From positions 112,443 to 176,442 of the forward strand of contig NZ_JAGTJJ010000020.1 of the NCBI RefSeq assembly GCF_028435365.1: DNA of 64,000 nucleotides, written 5' to 3'. Below the pieces are notes generated by a model. It was not told the DNA's origin. It saw only the letters and a list, made by a program, of their open reading frames with translations, and did not search any database. The translations under genes were made by a program, and so were the position numbers. Source of the stretch: Polyangium jinanense (GTDB lineage: Bacteria > Myxococcota > Polyangia > Polyangiales > Polyangiaceae). Below, in pieces: positions 7,836-15,784 of the stretch (within the stretch, counting starts at the first letter, position 1; the number at the start of each line of letters is the position of its first letter).

Positions 7836-9146
7836 ATGCCGCCCAGCCGAGTGAACGCCGCGTGGCTTCAGCCGATCAGCACGGATCCTGGGCTGCTCGT
7901 GAACCGCGAGGAGGAGCTCGACGACCTCGTGCGGCGGCTCGACGAGCTCCGCGAGGCGCAGCTCCGCGACGCGCACTTCCTGATCACGGGAGCGCGGGGC
8001 GTTGGGAAATCGATCTTCACGCGGGCGGCGCTGGCTCGCTTCGAGCAGAAGTTCCCCGACCATGCCGTCTGCCTCACGGTGGACAGTCGCGGCCTTCGTT
8101 ACAGGCCCTTCCTGAACCGGTTCGCGAACGCGCTCGTCGAGGGGATCAAGCCGCGCGCGGAGAGGTTCAAGCGCCTGGGTATCGCCCGCGTCCTCGAGCA
8201 GCTCGCGCTCTTCGCGAACCATAGCCAGATCAACCGCACGCAGACGGATACGATCAGTCGGCGGTACGGCGCCGACGCGACGCTCGGCGCGGATCTGCTG
8301 CTCAAGCTCCAGAGCAAGCTCACCTGGGAAGAGACACGGAGCGTCGGGCAGACGGTCCAGCTCTCGTTGACGGTGACCGACGAGCTGCTCCACGCGGCGA
8401 TCACGGCGACCCTGGAGCGCCTCGCCGAGGACGATTCGCGCTGGATGGTCGTCGTCTTCTTCGACGACCTCGACCAGGCGCTCCCCACGGACCACGAGGA
8501 GGACGTGGCGATGCTCTTCCGCCACGTCCTCGATCTTCGGCCCTGCATCTCCCTCGTGCACTTCCGGACGGAGGCCCTCGTGGAGAACGTCGCTCGGGAG
8601 GCGACCGAGAAGATCGACCTGAAGCCGCTCACGTCCGAGGTGCTCTTCGAGCTCGTTCGCCGGCGGCTCGAAGCGGCGACCGAGACGGTGAGAAAGCAGT
8701 TTCCGCTGGACACCGACTGGTCCGCCGTCCACCGCCTCGCCGCTTGCACCGGTAACCCCCTGGTTTTCCTCAAGTGGGTGCACGGCCTCATGCGCTCGCA
8801 GCTTTGGCCGCCGCTCGAGAGCTGGAAGGATCCCGGGAACCTCGCCCGCCTCGTCTTCACCGCGGATCCCTTCAATGGCGCGGACCCGGAGCTCGTGCGC
8901 CGTCTGGCCGAGACCGTGGATCGCTGCGATGGAGGGCGGCCTCAGGCGACGCTCCTGCGAGAGGACCTCCTCCGCGGGTGTGCCAAGACGGACCCAGGAA
9001 AGGCGCCCGGCCTGACGGAGCAGGAGACCGACGACCTCGTGAAGCTCCAGGTGCTGCTCCCGAAGCACCGCTTCCAGCCGACCTTGGGGTACCGCATGCA
9101 GCCGGTGCTCGATCTGCTGCGCCCGAGCGTGCGCGACAAGCTCTGA
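7836..9146 (+). CDS. P-loop (AAA/STAND-like) ATPase
   Basis: A 436-residue ATPase. The N-terminus carries NREEELDDL, the usual lead into ORC/STAND-type ATPases. Walker A GARGVGKS is at residues 52-59 and Walker B VVVFFDDLD at about 205-213, followed by a GNPLVFLKWVHG segment like the GxP motif of STAND NTPases. The C-terminus is helical, about 170 residues, possibly winged-helix. It has no sensor or effector domain of its own. The next gene starts nine bases after the stop, so the TPR protein is the likely partner. Such pairs can act in regulation or anti-phage defence; nothing here settles which. Confidence 0.8.
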   Translation: MPPSRVNAAWLQPISTDPGLLVNREEELDDLVRRLDELREAQLRDAHFLITGARGVGKSIFTRAALARFEQKFPDHAVCLTVDSRGLRYRPFLNRFANALVEGIKPRAERFKRLGIARVLEQLALFANHSQINRTQTDTISRRYGADATLGADLLLKLQSKLTWEETRSVGQTVQLSLTVTDELLHAAITATLERLAEDDSRWMVVVFFDDLDQALPTDHEEDVAMLFRHVLDLRPCISLVHFRTEALVENVAREATEKIDLKPLTSEVLFELVRRRLEAATETVRKQFPLDTDWSAVHRLAACTGNPLVFLKWVHGLMRSQLWPPLESWKDPGNLARLVFTADPFNGADPELVRRLAETVDRCDGGRPQATLLREDLLRGCAKTDPGKAPGLTEQETDDLVKLQVLLPKHRFQPTLGYRMQPVLDLLRPSVRDKL

Positions 9147-9155
9147 GTCCGAGAC

Positions 9156-10871
9156 ATGCGCGCTCTGCACCTTATCGGCCTGCGGACGGCCACTGGCAAG
9201 AAGGTCCGTCTCTACCCCGCTGACACCTTTCCGCTCTTTTTGCCGTCGTGGCTCGTCGAGAGTGATCGCGAGATTCTGCTCGCGTTCTACCAGCAGATTC
9301 TCGCCGAGGACACACTGCGCCGCGTCGAGGTCGAGTGGTATCGCAGCATCGTCGACGCGGACCGCGAGTATCTGCGCAACCTCCGCGAGCGCCACGGATC
9401 CGACGAATACCTCGTCGTCGTGAAGGTGCGGCGCCCTGACGTCGATCTGAACGACGTCCTCGCGCAGCCGGAGCTCCAGGGTTTTCAGCATGTGGCCATT
9501 GCGAGCGACTTTCCCGTGGCCAATGAGAGCCTGGGGAAGCTCGGCGAGATCACGCGTCTCGTGCAGACGACGGCGGAGGAGATCTACGAGGAGATGGTCC
9601 GCGAGCTTGGGCTGCGCTCGGATGGGATCGAGCTCGTGGAGCCTCTCGTCCAGACGCTGCTCAATCCGATCCTCGTCATCGAGACGTACAACGCGTTGCT
9701 CGATGTCCATGCGGAGAACGTGGCGAGCGAAAACCAGCGGGATGCCATCTACCGGCGTATTCTCGGCCGGCTTCTCGACACCATGCCGGGAGGCGAAGTT
9801 GTGGGCCTGGTTGTCTTGGCGCTGCGCGGAGAGAACGGGTTCGCCGCGGCTATTGAAGAGCCCGAGCGCACGAACGTACTCGCGTCGCTCCGCGGCCGGA
9901 TGCTTGTGCGCGACCGGCAGATCATCCGCTGGGCAAGGTTCCTGTCGGAGGAGTTCGTGCGTGAGCTGCTGCGCGAGCGCGTTCAGCGGCTCGCGTACCC
10001 GAAGGCAAGGCCGGCCCGTGGCGCACGACGCGTCATGAAGTGGCTAGATCTGGCGGCCCAGCCCGTCGCGGAGGATCGCTTGCGTGCCGATGTCTCCGCG
10101 ATCTTCGGATGGCTCAACGAAGGGCAGCTCGGCCGAGCACGCACGGAGCTCCAAGCGCTGGAAAGCCGCCTCGACGAACCGGGCTTGACGATGCTGACCC
10201 GGACCTACTACTGGCTCGCCGTGGCGCGCATGCTTGAGCTGGAAGGACGGTGGGCTGACGCCGAGCCGGTCTTCCGCGAGGCGCTCCGGCTTCAAGAAGA
10301 GGCAGGTGTCGATGCGGCCCTTCGCGGCGTCACCCTTGGCGCGCTCGCGCGGAGCCTGCGCGACAGTGGTCGATGGTCCGGGGCCGAGCCCCTCTTCCGC
10401 GAGGCGCTCCGGCTCCAAGGAGAGGGAGGAGCCACCGCCATCACGCGCGGCATCATCCTCCACGAGTTCGCGTGCGGCCTGCGCGACAATGGTCGCTGGA
10501 CCGAGGCCGAGCCGCTCTTCCGCGAGACGCTCCGGCTTAAAGAAAAGGGAGGTGATACCGCCACCAGCCGTGGCAGCACCCTGCACCACCTCGCGCGCGG
10601 TCTGCGCGACAACGGACGCTGGGTCGAAGCAGAGCCGATGTTCCAGGAAGCGTTGCGACTGAAGCGAGAAGGCGCGGCCTCGCCAAAGAGCCAGGCGATG
10701 ACGCTCCGCGCGTACGCCCGGGGGCTCCGAGCACACGGTCGGCACGAAGAAGCCGCCCAGTTCGAAGCGGAGGCCGACCTCCTCGACGAAGCTGGAACGC
10801 GTGTCGTCGAGACCTCAGCCCAAGCGACAGCGCGCGACGCGGCGGGGTCCGACGAGTCCGGCGGCGATTAG
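9156..10871 (+). CDS. TPR-repeat protein with novel N-terminal region, partner of the ATPase
   Basis: A 571-residue protein. Residues 1-280 match no family I know: mixed alpha/beta then helical, including FPLFLPSWL, VVVKVRRPDVDLNDVL and a helical stretch up to about 285. From about 340 to 555 are roughly five tetratricopeptide units of 42 residues, nearly identical to each other (GRW-EAEPLFREALRL), of the kinesin-light-chain type. It is cotranscribed with the ATPase upstream (nine-base gap). It converges on the MNT-HEPN gene, the two stops overlapping in TTAG. The sequence identity of the TPR units suggests recent internal duplication. The role is unknown; TPRs suggest ligand or protein sensing. 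Confidence 0.75.
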   Translation: MRALHLIGLRTATGKKVRLYPADTFPLFLPSWLVESDREILLAFYQQILAEDTLRRVEVEWYRSIVDADREYLRNLRERHGSDEYLVVVKVRRPDVDLNDVLAQPELQGFQHVAIASDFPVANESLGKLGEITRLVQTTAEEIYEEMVRELGLRSDGIELVEPLVQTLLNPILVIETYNALLDVHAENVASENQRDAIYRRILGRLLDTMPGGEVVGLVVLALRGENGFAAAIEEPERTNVLASLRGRMLVRDRQIIRWARFLSEEFVRELLRERVQRLAYPKARPARGARRVMKWLDLAAQPVAEDRLRADVSAIFGWLNEGQLGRARTELQALESRLDEPGLTMLTRTYYWLAVARMLELEGRWADAEPVFREALRLQEEAGVDAALRGVTLGALARSLRDSGRWSGAEPLFREALRLQGEGGATAITRGIILHEFACGLRDNGRWTEAEPLFRETLRLKEKGGDTATSRGSTLHHLARGLRDNGRWVEAEPMFQEALRLKREGAASPKSQAMTLRAYARGLRAHGRHEEAAQFEAEADLLDEAGTRVVETSAQATARDAAGSDESGGD

Positions 10872-11728
10872 CTGCCGCCCGCCGACGCTCGTAGACCGGC
10901 CAATTTCTCCTGACACACCCGCTCCACCACGGCCGCGAGCGCCCGCACCCGCTCGCCCAGGGTGGCGAGTTCCTCCGCCGTGACGCGATAACTCTTGTCG
11001 TACCGCGCGTCGATGTATGCGCGTCGGAGGAGCTCGAAGAGATGCTTGTCCTCGGGCGTCGTCCGCGGAAGCGCCCCGCGCAAATCCGGGTGCAGCGGCG
11101 CGACCTCGTCGTCGAGCTCCTCCAGGTTGTGGGACTTCCGCTTGTACCCCGTGTACACGAGGCTCACGGCCACGTAGAGCCGCTCTGCGGCCTGGTGGAG
11201 CAGAAAGGCCGCGTGCGCATTGAGCCCGTTGCCGCAGAAAAACTCGAAGCCTTTCAAGAATCCCGTGGCGCTCTCGAACCAATACGAAAAATTCCGCTCC
11301 GCCCTCTCGGCTCGCTCCTTGGGCGTCGCCTCTTTGGGCTTCGTGAGCGCGTGGCGCCGCGAATCGTACAGGAGTACGCCCTCGTTCCGGATGTCACCGA
11401 AGAAGTAGTTCCCAGCGCGGATCTCGCGATTCACGTACTTGATGTCGTGGGCGATCAACGTGATCGGCGCCTCGCCCGACACCTCCCGCGCCTTCGTCCC
11501 GAGCTCGGACCAGAGTGCCGTGTCCTCGGCGAGCTTCGGGCTCTCCACGATCGCGAGCAGGTCGTAATCGCTGAAGTAGCCGTGCTCCGGATCCTCCACC
11601 CAGTCGCCGCGGGCGTGGCTGCCGAAGAGGATCAGCATGTCGAGCGGCGCCCCGGCCCGAAGGATCTCGGTGATCGCGCGGAGCTCCTCCTGCTTGCGAG
11701 CGGGCAGGTGGTCGAGCGAGGTCTTCAT
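10868..11728 (-). CDS. MNT-HEPN fusion: nucleotidyltransferase plus HEPN domain
   Basis: A 286-residue fusion. Residues 1-125 form a minimal nucleotidyltransferase: GSHARGD at 36-42 and SDYDLL at 53-58 give the G-S...D-x-D active site, with a longer-than-usual insert between them. Residues 140-275 form a HEPN domain, with HQAAER near 178 and KSHNLEEL at 198-205. MNT and HEPN are usually separate antitoxin and toxin genes, the MNT modifying the HEPN RNase. Here they are one chain, and I do not see the classical R-x4-6-H RNase motif before His200. It may therefore be a self-controlled or non-nuclease form. GGAG precedes the ATG. Confidence 0.82.
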   Translation of the reverse strand: MKTSLDHLPARKQEELRAITEILRAGAPLDMLILFGSHARGDWVEDPEHGYFSDYDLLAIVESPKLAEDTALWSELGTKAREVSGEAPITLIAHDIKYVNREIRAGNYFFGDIRNEGVLLYDSRRHALTKPKEATPKERAERAERNFSYWFESATGFLKGFEFFCGNGLNAHAAFLLHQAAERLYVAVSLVYTGYKRKSHNLEELDDEVAPLHPDLRGALPRTTPEDKHLFELLRRAYIDARYDKSYRVTAEELATLGERVRALAAVVERVCQEKLAGLRASAGGS

Positions 11729-11859
11729 GGAGCTCCGAGGGGCGCGAGGTGCGGCAAGCTTTGCCGGGTTCGTCCCGGAAACGCAAGCTCCACGGCGCTC
11801 CCCGCCGACGTCTTTGCGTGCTTGACCTCTCTCGCCAGTTTCTCCAAGCTCGCCGGCCC

Positions 11860-12585
11860 ATGACCTGGCGCCGTGCCCTCGTTCCCCTCCACGTGCTCGT
11901 CACGCTCTCCGCGGGCGCCTTCGGTTGCGCTTCGGGCGCGCCCGCGCCTCAGCCATCGGGCGCGCCCGCGCCTCAGCCATCGGGCGGGCCTGTCGCCTCT
12001 GCATCCGCCGAAGAGCCTGTCGTCTCTGCATCCGTCGAAGAGGAAGATTGGGCGCGCGCGGATACGCCGGTGCCGCCCGAAAAGGGCTGCCCCGCCGCGC
12101 CGCCCACGGAGAAGGGCGCCTGCGGTTCCGCCGCTCGGCTCTGTACGTATGCCTCGTCCCTGGGGTGCGGGGACGTATACGATTGCCACCTCGGGAAGTG
12201 GGTGGCTTCACGCTTGCCGTGCACGGACGCGCATCGGGACGGCGCTTGCGCCCCGGAGCCGAAGCGGGACCACCCTCCGAAGACGCCGATCGAGAAAAGC
12301 CCTATTTGCCTCTATTCCGGGCCCACGGCGTGCAGCTACCACGTCGACGCGCCGCCGCAGCCGTGCAGCGGCGTGCCCCGGGAGGCGCCGCCGCTCAAGT
12401 TCGTGTGGCGCTGCGAAAAATTGACCTCCGGCGGATGTGGAGCTGGTTTCGCCGAAGGCGAGCGCTGCGCGCCCGAAGGCGCGTCCTGCGGGACGACCTG
12501 CTGCGGGACGAGCGCGGTTTGCTCGGGTGGGAAGTGGCACGTCACAGAGCACGGCTGCCCGCCGCAAGCGCCCGGAGGGCGCTAG
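11860..12585 (+). CDS. Cys-rich predicted lipoprotein
   Basis: A 241-residue protein starting at the ATG at 11860; longer in-frame starts upstream give non-signal sequence. A signal peptide ends in lipobox AFGC, followed by two direct copies of an 8-residue APAPQPSG unit and a low-complexity linker. The rest carries about 20 cysteines in short CG/CC spacings (for instance CGTTCCGTSAVCSGG), implying a disulfide-rich extracellular domain. There is no known family. Its stop lies five bases from the 130-bp palindromic element. Confidence 0.7.
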   Translation: MTWRRALVPLHVLVTLSAGAFGCASGAPAPQPSGAPAPQPSGGPVASASAEEPVVSASVEEEDWARADTPVPPEKGCPAAPPTEKGACGSAARLCTYASSLGCGDVYDCHLGKWVASRLPCTDAHRDGACAPEPKRDHPPKTPIEKSPICLYSGPTACSYHVDAPPQPCSGVPREAPPLKFVWRCEKLTSGGCGAGFAEGERCAPEGASCGTTCCGTSAVCSGGKWHVTEHGCPPQAPGGR

Positions 12586-12590
12586 ATGGT

Positions 12591-12720
12591 CTAGCAGCCT
12601 GTGGACTTATCTGCTGCGCGCCCCGAATCGTTGGTCGACATCGCTCGAAATCCTTCAGGATTCCTCGCTCCGTCGCCCTAGCTTCGGGGCGCTCGCGACG
12701 ATAATTCCACAGGCTGCTAG
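12591..12720. mobile_element. 130-bp MITE-like palindromic element
   Basis: The ends are a 21-bp inverted repeat with one mismatch (CTAGCAGCCTGTGGA then M-TTATC). Inside, both arms share GCGCCCCGAA, a diverged GCGAC/GCTCG region and a small central AATCCT/AGGATT palindrome, so the element is nearly palindromic over its full length and non-coding. It begins five bases after the lipoprotein stop. Its right end supplies the TAG stop of the dehydrogenase gene (12717-12719). The terminal CTAG may be part of the target site. No transposase is present, so it would move in trans. Confidence 0.7.
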
Positions 12721-14036
12721 AGCCGCACGACCTTCGACTTGTCCCCCTCGACCTTCCGGAGCGCATCCCGCGTATCGACCACGAGCTTCGCCTCTTTGAG
12801 AAGCCGCCCATAATCGACCGACGCGTGATCCGTCACGATCACCACCGCATCGTATTCGCCATACGCCACGGTGCTCGGCTCCGACCGCATCACGATGCCA
12901 CCTTCATCGCATTCGGGCACGTACGGATCGTGATACCGCACCTCGGCCCCGAGCTCCTGCAGCTGATGAATGATGTCGAACGCCGGCGACTCGCGGTAAT
13001 CGGCCACGTCGCGCTTGTACGCGACCCCGCTCACCAGGATCTTCGATCCATTCGCCGCCTTCCGCTCCCCATTGAGCGCCTGCTGCACGAGGTGCACCAC
13101 GTATTCGGGCATCGCGCTGTTGATCGTGTCGGCGAGCTCGATGAACCGCGCCTGATACTTCAACGTCCGCATCCGCCACGACAGATACAGCGGGTCGATC
13201 GGGATGCAATGCCCGCCGAGGCCCGGGCCCGGGAAGAAGGGCATGAAGCCGAACGGTTTTGTGGCTGCCGCCCGGATGACCTCCCAGACGTCGATGCCGA
13301 GCTTCCGGCTCATCAGCGCGACCTCGTTCACGAGGCCGATGTTCACCGCGCGGAACGTGTTCTCGAGCAGCTTTACCATCTCGGCCGCGTCCGTGCTCGA
13401 AACCGGCACCACCGTCTCGATGATCTTGCTGTAGAGCGCCATCGCGACTTCGAGGCAGCCAGGCGTCGCGCCGCCGAGCACCTTCGGCGTGTTGCGCGTG
13501 CCGTACGTCTTGTTGCCCGGATCCACGCGCTCGGGGCTGAACGCGATGAAGACGTCCTTGCCGAGCTCGTACTTGCCCGCCGTGAGCTTCGGGACCAGGA
13601 CCTCGCGCGTCGTGCCGGGGTACGTCGTCGACTCCAGCACGATCAGCATGTTCGGGTGCTGGTGCTCCGCGATCTCCTCGCTCGCCGACAGGATGAAGCG
13701 CATGTCGGGGTCTTTGGTCTTGTTGAGCGGCGTCGGGACGCAGACCACGATCGCGTCGGCCGAGCCGAGGATGTCGGGGTCGGTCGTGGCGCGCAGCCGG
13801 CCCGCCGCGACGTGCGGCGCGAGCGCCGAGGACGGGATGTCCCCGATGTACGACTCGCCGAGGCCGAGCAACCGAACCTTCTCGCGATCCTTGTCGTAGC
13901 CGGTGACGGAGAAGCCGGCCTGGGCGAACTCCACGACGAGCGGCAGCCCGACGTAGCCGATGCCCACGACGACGATGTGCGCGCTACGATCCTCGATCTT
14001 CTTGAGAAGCTCCTGCACGATGCGTGTCCCTTTCAC
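12717..14036 (-). CDS. Nucleotide-sugar dehydrogenase (UDP-glucose/ManNAc dehydrogenase family)
   Basis: A 439-residue enzyme that oxidises a UDP-sugar twice with NAD to the uronic acid, feeding capsule or exopolysaccharide synthesis. The Rossmann motif is GIGYVGLP (25-32), the middle-domain signature FSPERVDPG is at about 166-174 and the catalytic Cys277 lies in GPGLGGHCIP. The sequence is closest in style to WbpA/WbpO/TviB-type UDP-GlcNAc(A)/GalNAc dehydrogenases rather than to Ugd. The GTG start overlaps the stop of the upstream phosphatase gene (GTGA), so the two are translationally coupled. The stop codon is provided by the inserted palindromic element, so the last residues may differ from the ancestral protein. 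Confidence 0.9.
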   Translation of the reverse strand: MKGTRIVQELLKKIEDRSAHIVVVGIGYVGLPLVVEFAQAGFSVTGYDKDREKVRLLGLGESYIGDIPSSALAPHVAAGRLRATTDPDILGSADAIVVCVPTPLNKTKDPDMRFILSASEEIAEHQHPNMLIVLESTTYPGTTREVLVPKLTAGKYELGKDVFIAFSPERVDPGNKTYGTRNTPKVLGGATPGCLEVAMALYSKIIETVVPVSSTDAAEMVKLLENTFRAVNIGLVNEVALMSRKLGIDVWEVIRAAATKPFGFMPFFPGPGLGGHCIPIDPLYLSWRMRTLKYQARFIELADTINSAMPEYVVHLVQQALNGERKAANGSKILVSGVAYKRDVADYRESPAFDIIHQLQELGAEVRYHDPYVPECDEGGIVMRSEPSTVAYGEYDAVVIVTDHASVDYGRLLKEAKLVVDTRDALRKVEGDKSKVVRL

Positions 14037-14764
14037 GAGTCGACCCGGCCTTCCAGGATGGAAAGCGGTCCTTCAATCAGCATGTCGCGTGCCTCCGCCG
14101 CGCCGAGCGCCCGGTGGAGGTGGTCGATGCCCGCGGCGACGTCCTCGACGTCCCGCGGGCCATGGGCGTCGCTGCACGCCGCGTAGTAGTACCCGTCTTC
14201 CAAGAGCGCCTCCGCGCACTTGCGCGTCGCCCGGCCGTACTTGCCAACGAGCGAGGCGACGTCGAGCAGAAGGACGACGCCGCCGTCGAGCAGCGGATCG
14301 AGCACGGTGCGGTCGTCCCAGACGGGCTCGTACCGCTCGGGGTGCGCGAGGACGGGGCGGAGCTTTTTCTTGCGGCGGAGGTCGGCGAAGCGGGACGCGA
14401 GGCGCGCGGGGAAGGCGCGCGGGGAGAGCTCGACCAGGACGGCGCGTTCGCCGGGGTAGGGGAGCGCTTCGCCGCGCATGAGGCGCTCGTAGACGACGTC
14501 GTCGAAGAAGTGCTCCGAGGAGAGCGCGAGCTCGGGCAAGCCGGGCGCGTCCGCGAGGGCCTTGCGCGTGGCCTCGTAGGCGCGCGCGAGGTCGCTCTTC
14601 GTGTTGTCGAACATCCCGGGGCGCATGTGCGGCGTGGCGACGACCTTGCCGAACCCCGCGCCCGCGAGGCCTGTGAGCAGGGCGCGGCTGTCCGCGACGG
14701 TCCGGACGCCGTCGTCGATGCCGACCACCCAGTGGCAGTGCAGGTCGATGTAACCCGTCATCAC
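14033..14764 (-). CDS. CpsB/YwqE-family (PHP-fold) tyrosine phosphatase
   Basis: A 243-residue PHP-domain protein of the CpsB/CapC/YwqE family. These manganese-dependent phosphatases act on bacterial tyrosine kinases that control capsule and exopolysaccharide export. The N-terminal metal motif DLHCHWVVGIDDG, then ATPHM, the central LELSPR/VLAHPERY region and C-terminal CSDAHGPR supply the His/Asp/Glu ligands. The reading starts at a GTG at 14764 or the next ATG at 14761. It is directly coupled to the sugar dehydrogenase gene, which places both in a polysaccharide pathway, although no tyrosine kinase lies in the window. Confidence 0.88.
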   Translation of the reverse strand: MMTGYIDLHCHWVVGIDDGVRTVADSRALLTGLAGAGFGKVVATPHMRPGMFDNTKSDLARAYEATRKALADAPGLPELALSSEHFFDDVVYERLMRGEALPYPGERAVLVELSPRAFPARLASRFADLRRKKKLRPVLAHPERYEPVWDDRTVLDPLLDGGVVLLLDVASLVGKYGRATRKCAEALLEDGYYYAACSDAHGPRDVEDVAAGIDHLHRALGAAEARDMLIEGPLSILEGRVDS

Positions 14765-14849
14765 GCGCCGCGCGAACCTAGCAGTTTTTCAGCGGGGTGC
14801 GCGGCCTTCGGCGCGCCGCCGCGGACGGCGTGGCGAGGAGGTCGGGTTT

Positions 14850-15239
14850 TTACAGGGCGCGTGTGATGATCTTGGCGATGTCGAGATCCCTGAGGCAGCC
14901 GTCGGAGCCCTTGCCGAACACACACGCGAGGGTGACGACGCCGTCCTTCAGGCCGACGGAAGCGGCGCCCTCTTTCAGGTTCGTGACGACGATGCGCTGC
15001 ACGCCCTCGCGGACGGCCTCCTTGCCGAGGTCGTCGACGCAGATGACCCGGAAGGCGTTGGCGAGCAGGCGGACGCCGAGGTGCTGGACGTTCTTCAGCG
15101 CGGCCTCGTCGGTCTCGAAGGTCGGCCAGTCGACATCCACGACGACGGGCGCGCCAGCGGCCTCCTGGATGTCTTTTTGCTCGCCCGGAAGCCAGGACTC
15201 CTTCGCTTCCTTGATGAGCCGTTTCTCGATGAGTCCCAT
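14850..15239 (-). CDS. Small conserved-looking hypothetical protein
   Basis: A 129-residue protein starting at the ATG at 15239, with GGAGG about nine bases upstream; the frame extends further upstream but that part looks non-coding. It begins MGLIEKRLIKEAKESWLPGE, has an alternating alpha/beta pattern (APVVVDVDW, RVICVDDLG, RIVVTNLK) and ends in DLDIAKIITRAL. There is no signal peptide. I do not recognise a family; the compact mixed fold and good codon usage support a real cytoplasmic protein. It lies 85 bases upstream of the phosphatase gene on the same strand. Confidence 0.7.
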   Translation of the reverse strand: MGLIEKRLIKEAKESWLPGEQKDIQEAAGAPVVVDVDWPTFETDEAALKNVQHLGVRLLANAFRVICVDDLGKEAVREGVQRIVVTNLKEGAASVGLKDGVVTLACVFGKGSDGCLRDLDIAKIITRAL

Positions 15240-15367
15240 GGAAAACTGCCTCCGTTCCAACGCGTGACGATCACGCCGGGGGTGGAGCATACAGGAACGG
15301 GATCTCGCCGGAAAGTGGACCCCGCGGGCGCGTCCGGGCGAGCATTTGCGGCGAAGGAGGTTCTCTC

Positions 15368-15784
15368 TTGTCGAGGATGGATCCCAACGAGGCCCCGCCG
15401 CCGTCGCTCGGAGCCGAGCGCCGCAGGCGGAGGAGCGACGACCCAATCACGGCGCTGCACTACCAGCTTTCGGTCGCGCGCAGCGAGGGGAAGCTCGAGG
15501 CCCTCGTGCTCGTCGACGATCGGGGCTGCCTCGTCGCAGGCGCCGGCTCGTGGCCCGTGTGCGAGGAGCTCGCCGCCTACGCGCCCCTGCTCGCCGAGCC
15601 AGGCCTGCCCACGACCGCAGCCGTCGGCACGCGGATCGCCGATCTCTCGCGCGAGGTCCTCGTGAGCACACTGCCGCTCGGCGCGGCCGAGGCGCTGCTC
15701 GCGGTTCGTGGGGGCGGAGACGATCGGTCGGCGTTCGTCGCCCGCGCGGCCGCAGGGTGCCGGCGGATCTTGCGGGCGGCCTGA
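15368..15784 (+). CDS. Small protein with a possible roadblock/LC7-like fold
   Basis: A 138-residue protein starting at a TTG at 15368, with GGAGG seven bases upstream; an ATG nine bases later is the alternative. After a basic N-terminus (RRRRRS) the body reads LEALVLVDDRGCLVAGAG and LLAVRGGGDDRSAFVARA, a beta-strand/helix pattern like roadblock/LC7 proteins that partner MglA-type GTPases in myxobacteria. The match is by eye and weak. It is divergent from the hypothetical gene at 15239. Confidence 0.55.
   Translation: MSRMDPNEAPPPSLGAERRRRRSDDPITALHYQLSVARSEGKLEALVLVDDRGCLVAGAGSWPVCEELAAYAPLLAEPGLPTTAAVGTRIADLSREVLVSTLPLGAAEALLAVRGGGDDRSAFVARAAAGCRRILRAA

Noticed and set aside
7447..7854. 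Candidate genes in the G-rich stretch before the ATPase
   Set aside because: Overlapping open frames on both strands have repetitive composition, and none has a ribosome site or a plausible product.
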